This document shows positions 62,184-64,000 of a DNA stretch of 64,000 nucleotides, one piece after another; within the stretch, counting starts at the first letter, position 1, and every line of letters begins with the position of its first letter. Source of the DNA: Paenibacillus taichungensis (GTDB taxonomy: Bacteria; Bacillota; Bacilli; Paenibacillales; Paenibacillaceae); assembly GCF_013359905.1 (NCBI RefSeq), contig NZ_JABMCC010000121.1, positions 558,001-622,000 on the forward strand. The letters run 5' to 3'. Made by a program: the position numbers and the translations under genes. Under the pieces are notes generated by a model. It saw only the letters and a list, made by a program, of their open reading frames with translations, did no database searches and had not been told where the DNA came from.

Positions 62184-63134
62184 GTGAACAACTATATTGT
62201 CCGAAGGATCGCACAAGCGATCCCTCTTCTTTTTGTAATCTCCATCGTATCGTTCACCTTGATCAAGCTGGCGCCGGGCGATCCGGTGCTTTCCTTTGTT
62301 ACCCCGAATATGGGGGCAGAAGATGTGGAGCGTATTCGGCAAAACCTCGGTCTTGATCAACCGATGTACGTGCAATATGTCGTATGGCTCAAAAATGTAC
62401 TGTCTGGTGACCTTGGTTATTCACTGGTGAACCATCGCCCGGTTGCCGAAATGATTATTGAACGTTTGCCCGCTACGTTTGGGTTAATGGGGGCATCGCT
62501 ATTATTGTCTTTGTTGATCTCCATTCCGCTGAGCATGATTGCGGGTTCGCGCCAGAACAGTCTGTTTGACCGTGGACTCAGCTTAATCTCGTATATCGGG
62601 ATATCGATTCCTAGCTTCTGGTTCGGTATGATGCTGATCTATTTCTTTGCAGTAGAGCTGCACTGGTTACCAAGCATGGGTATGCGAACGGTAGGTATGG
62701 ACTCCGCTTGGGATATAATCAAACACGGCATTTTGCCTTGTACTGTATTGACCTTCATGAACGTATCCGTGTACATGCGGTATATTCGTTCGAATACAAT
62801 CAGTCAACTGGAAGAGGACTATGTTCAAATCCAGTATGCCTACGGCGCAACCAAAGGAACGGTACTGCTTCGTCATGTACTCAAAAATGTACTGCTGCCT
62901 GTAATCACCATTCTCGGTATGTCTTTGCCGGAGCTGATTGCGGGAGCGTTTATTACGGAGTCCGTTTTCTCGTGGCCGGGAATGGGATCTCTCGGGATTT
63001 CGGCCGTTCACGGTTTGGATTATCCAATTATTATGGGCATTACGATGATGTCCTCTGTGCTGCTGGTCGTCGGAAACCTGGTAGCTGATATTTTATATGG
63101 CGTGGTAGATCCACGAATCAAGACAACGGGGTGA
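62184..63134 (+). CDS. oligopeptide ABC transporter permease (DppB/OppB-type)
   Basis: This 316-residue permease starts at GTG 62184 after GGAGGTG. It begins with the family YIVRRIAQAIPLLFVISIVSFTLIKLAPGDP and has a long loop, then the EAA segment YGATKGTVLLRHVLKNVLLPVITILG and ITESVFSWPGMGSLGISAVHGLDYPIIMG. It forms the channel with the next gene. Confidence 0.95.
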   Translation: MNNYIVRRIAQAIPLLFVISIVSFTLIKLAPGDPVLSFVTPNMGAEDVERIRQNLGLDQPMYVQYVVWLKNVLSGDLGYSLVNHRPVAEMIIERLPATFGLMGASLLLSLLISIPLSMIAGSRQNSLFDRGLSLISYIGISIPSFWFGMMLIYFFAVELHWLPSMGMRTVGMDSAWDIIKHGILPCTVLTFMNVSVYMRYIRSNTISQLEEDYVQIQYAYGATKGTVLLRHVLKNVLLPVITILGMSLPELIAGAFITESVFSWPGMGSLGISAVHGLDYPIIMGITMMSSVLLVVGNLVADILYGVVDPRIKTTG

Positions 63135-63141
63135 GACAAAA

Positions 63142-63987
63142 ATGAATTCAATGCGCTGGCGTAATTTACGGACGCAGTTCCGACAGCAGAAACTGGGCCT
63201 TGCGGCTGTCATCATATTGGGCATCTTTGTGCTCGCATCCCTGTTTGCGTTTCTGTCCCCACATGATCCTAATGAAATTGTAGTGATGGAGCGGCTTCAA
63301 CAGCCAAGTGCAGATCATTGGTTTGGTACGGACGATTACGGACGGGATTATTTGGCTCGGGCGTTATACGGAGGACGAGTGTCTCTCGCCGTAGGTTTCC
63401 TGTCGATGGCAATCGCCGTTATTATGGGAACACTGGTAGGTACTGTTAGTGGTTATTTTGGCGGATGGGTGGATAATACGTTGATGCGTATTGTTGACGT
63501 ACTCATGTCGATTCCATCCTTTTTCCTGATGCTGATCCTGAACGCTTATCTGAAGCCGGGGATCGGTACGATTATTGTCATTATCGGGGTGCTGAGCTGG
63601 ATGAATATTGCCCGGATTGTCAGGGCTGAGGCGATGTCGGTCAAGCAGCGGGAATACGTACTGTATGCGCGTGTATCGGGTCAAAAGCCTGGCCGGATCA
63701 TCATGAAGCACATTATTCCCAACATTATTCCAACCATTATTGTCGCAGCAACCATTAACATCGCGAGTGCGATTCTGATGGAATCGTCACTAAGCTTCCT
63801 CGGACTGGGTGTTAAACAACCGAACTCTTCTTGGGGCAGCATGTTGAATGATGCACAGGGATTTATTAGTGAAGCGCCGTATATGGCGATCTTCCCGGGA
63901 TTGTTTATTTTGCTGACGGTGCTGTCGTTTAACTTCCTGGGGGATGTGTTCCGCGTAGCCTTCGAGCCCAAAGCGAACAAGCGATAA
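63142..63987 (+). CDS. oligopeptide ABC transporter permease (DppC/OppC-type)
   Basis: This 281-residue permease has N-terminal FRQQKLGLAAVIILGIFVLASLFAF, the family site HWFGTDDYGRDYLARALYGGRVSLAVG, an EAA loop YARVSGQKPGRIIMKHIIPNIIPTIIV and ESSLSFLGLGVKQPNSSWGSML. It lies 7 bases after the previous gene and ends 13 bases before the window edge. The ATPase genes are expected just outside. Confidence 0.95.
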   Translation: MNSMRWRNLRTQFRQQKLGLAAVIILGIFVLASLFAFLSPHDPNEIVVMERLQQPSADHWFGTDDYGRDYLARALYGGRVSLAVGFLSMAIAVIMGTLVGTVSGYFGGWVDNTLMRIVDVLMSIPSFFLMLILNAYLKPGIGTIIVIIGVLSWMNIARIVRAEAMSVKQREYVLYARVSGQKPGRIIMKHIIPNIIPTIIVAATINIASAILMESSLSFLGLGVKQPNSSWGSMLNDAQGFISEAPYMAIFPGLFILLTVLSFNFLGDVFRVAFEPKANKR

Positions 63988-64000
63988 ATAATTGAAGTTG

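Noticed and set aside
1-64000. CRISPR arrays, rRNA operons, insertion sequences, T-box or SAM leaders
   Set aside because: Looked for by eye; no spaced repeat array, transposase, rRNA segment or conserved T-box/SAM core was seen.

Overview
The window looks like a chromosomal segment of a Paenibacillus-type Firmicute. The evidence is strong Shine-Dalgarno sites, frequent TTG/GTG starts, T-tailed hairpin terminators, a cmpA/sprT/tex neighbourhood as in endospore formers, a c-di-AMP (ydaO/yuaA) riboswitch, Fur and GlnR/TnrA-type operators, and no outer-membrane genes. No prophage, transposase or CRISPR array was seen. The genus call is inference.

Left part (1-14 kb): the 3' end of a GH36 alpha-galactosidase; tex; the small cortex-morphogenesis gene cmpA (read here in a frame too short for ordinary ORF calling); a SprT-like protein; tRNA-Asn and tRNA-Ser; a divergent ArsR / flavin-reductase pair; an MgtC-like protein; a DeoR regulator with a HAD phosphatase; tRNA-Glu, -Lys and -Leu; and an iron-controlled stretch in which an AraC regulator and a YcgT/YumC-like ferredoxin-NADP reductase each have a Fur box, with a tiny Cys-rich ORF between them.

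Nitrogen block (14-26 kb): ureABCFGD on the minus strand and urtABCDE on the plus strand diverge from a control region with two exact GlnR/TnrA boxes. There is no ureE, and UreG carries a His-rich tail. Downstream lie a small XRE regulator with a PAS/Cys-cluster protein, and an orphan second ureF with its own exact GlnR/TnrA box. Together the genes would import urea and split it to ammonia under nitrogen control.

Middle (26-34 kb): a second identical tRNA-Leu(GAG), glutathione peroxidase, a c-di-AMP riboswitch in front of an uncharacterised 132-residue Rossmann/RCK_N-like protein, a HAD hydrolase, MntH, an Ohr/OsmC peroxidase, and several small proteins (zinc ribbon, Cys-rich, DCC thioredoxin-like, lipoprotein, VOC).

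Tad/Flp pilus locus (34.4-45.2 kb): a ten-gene plus-strand operon encodes a CpaE-like ATPase, TadA, TadB, TadC, an Flp1-like pilin, two TadE-like proteins, a DUF5702-like protein probably started at CTG, a prepilin peptidase and an FHA protein.

Right part (45-64 kb): a TIGR01777 oxidoreductase, a DUF2621 protein, endonuclease IV with a C-terminal extension, PurU, transketolase, PpnP, glucose-6-phosphate isomerase, a YigZ/IMPACT protein, a TetR regulator, YjbQ, a sulfate ABC transporter (cysTWA-sbp) and the first three genes of an oligopeptide ABC transporter, which runs to the window edge.

All assignments come from reading the sequence and from remembered family features. No search was run.
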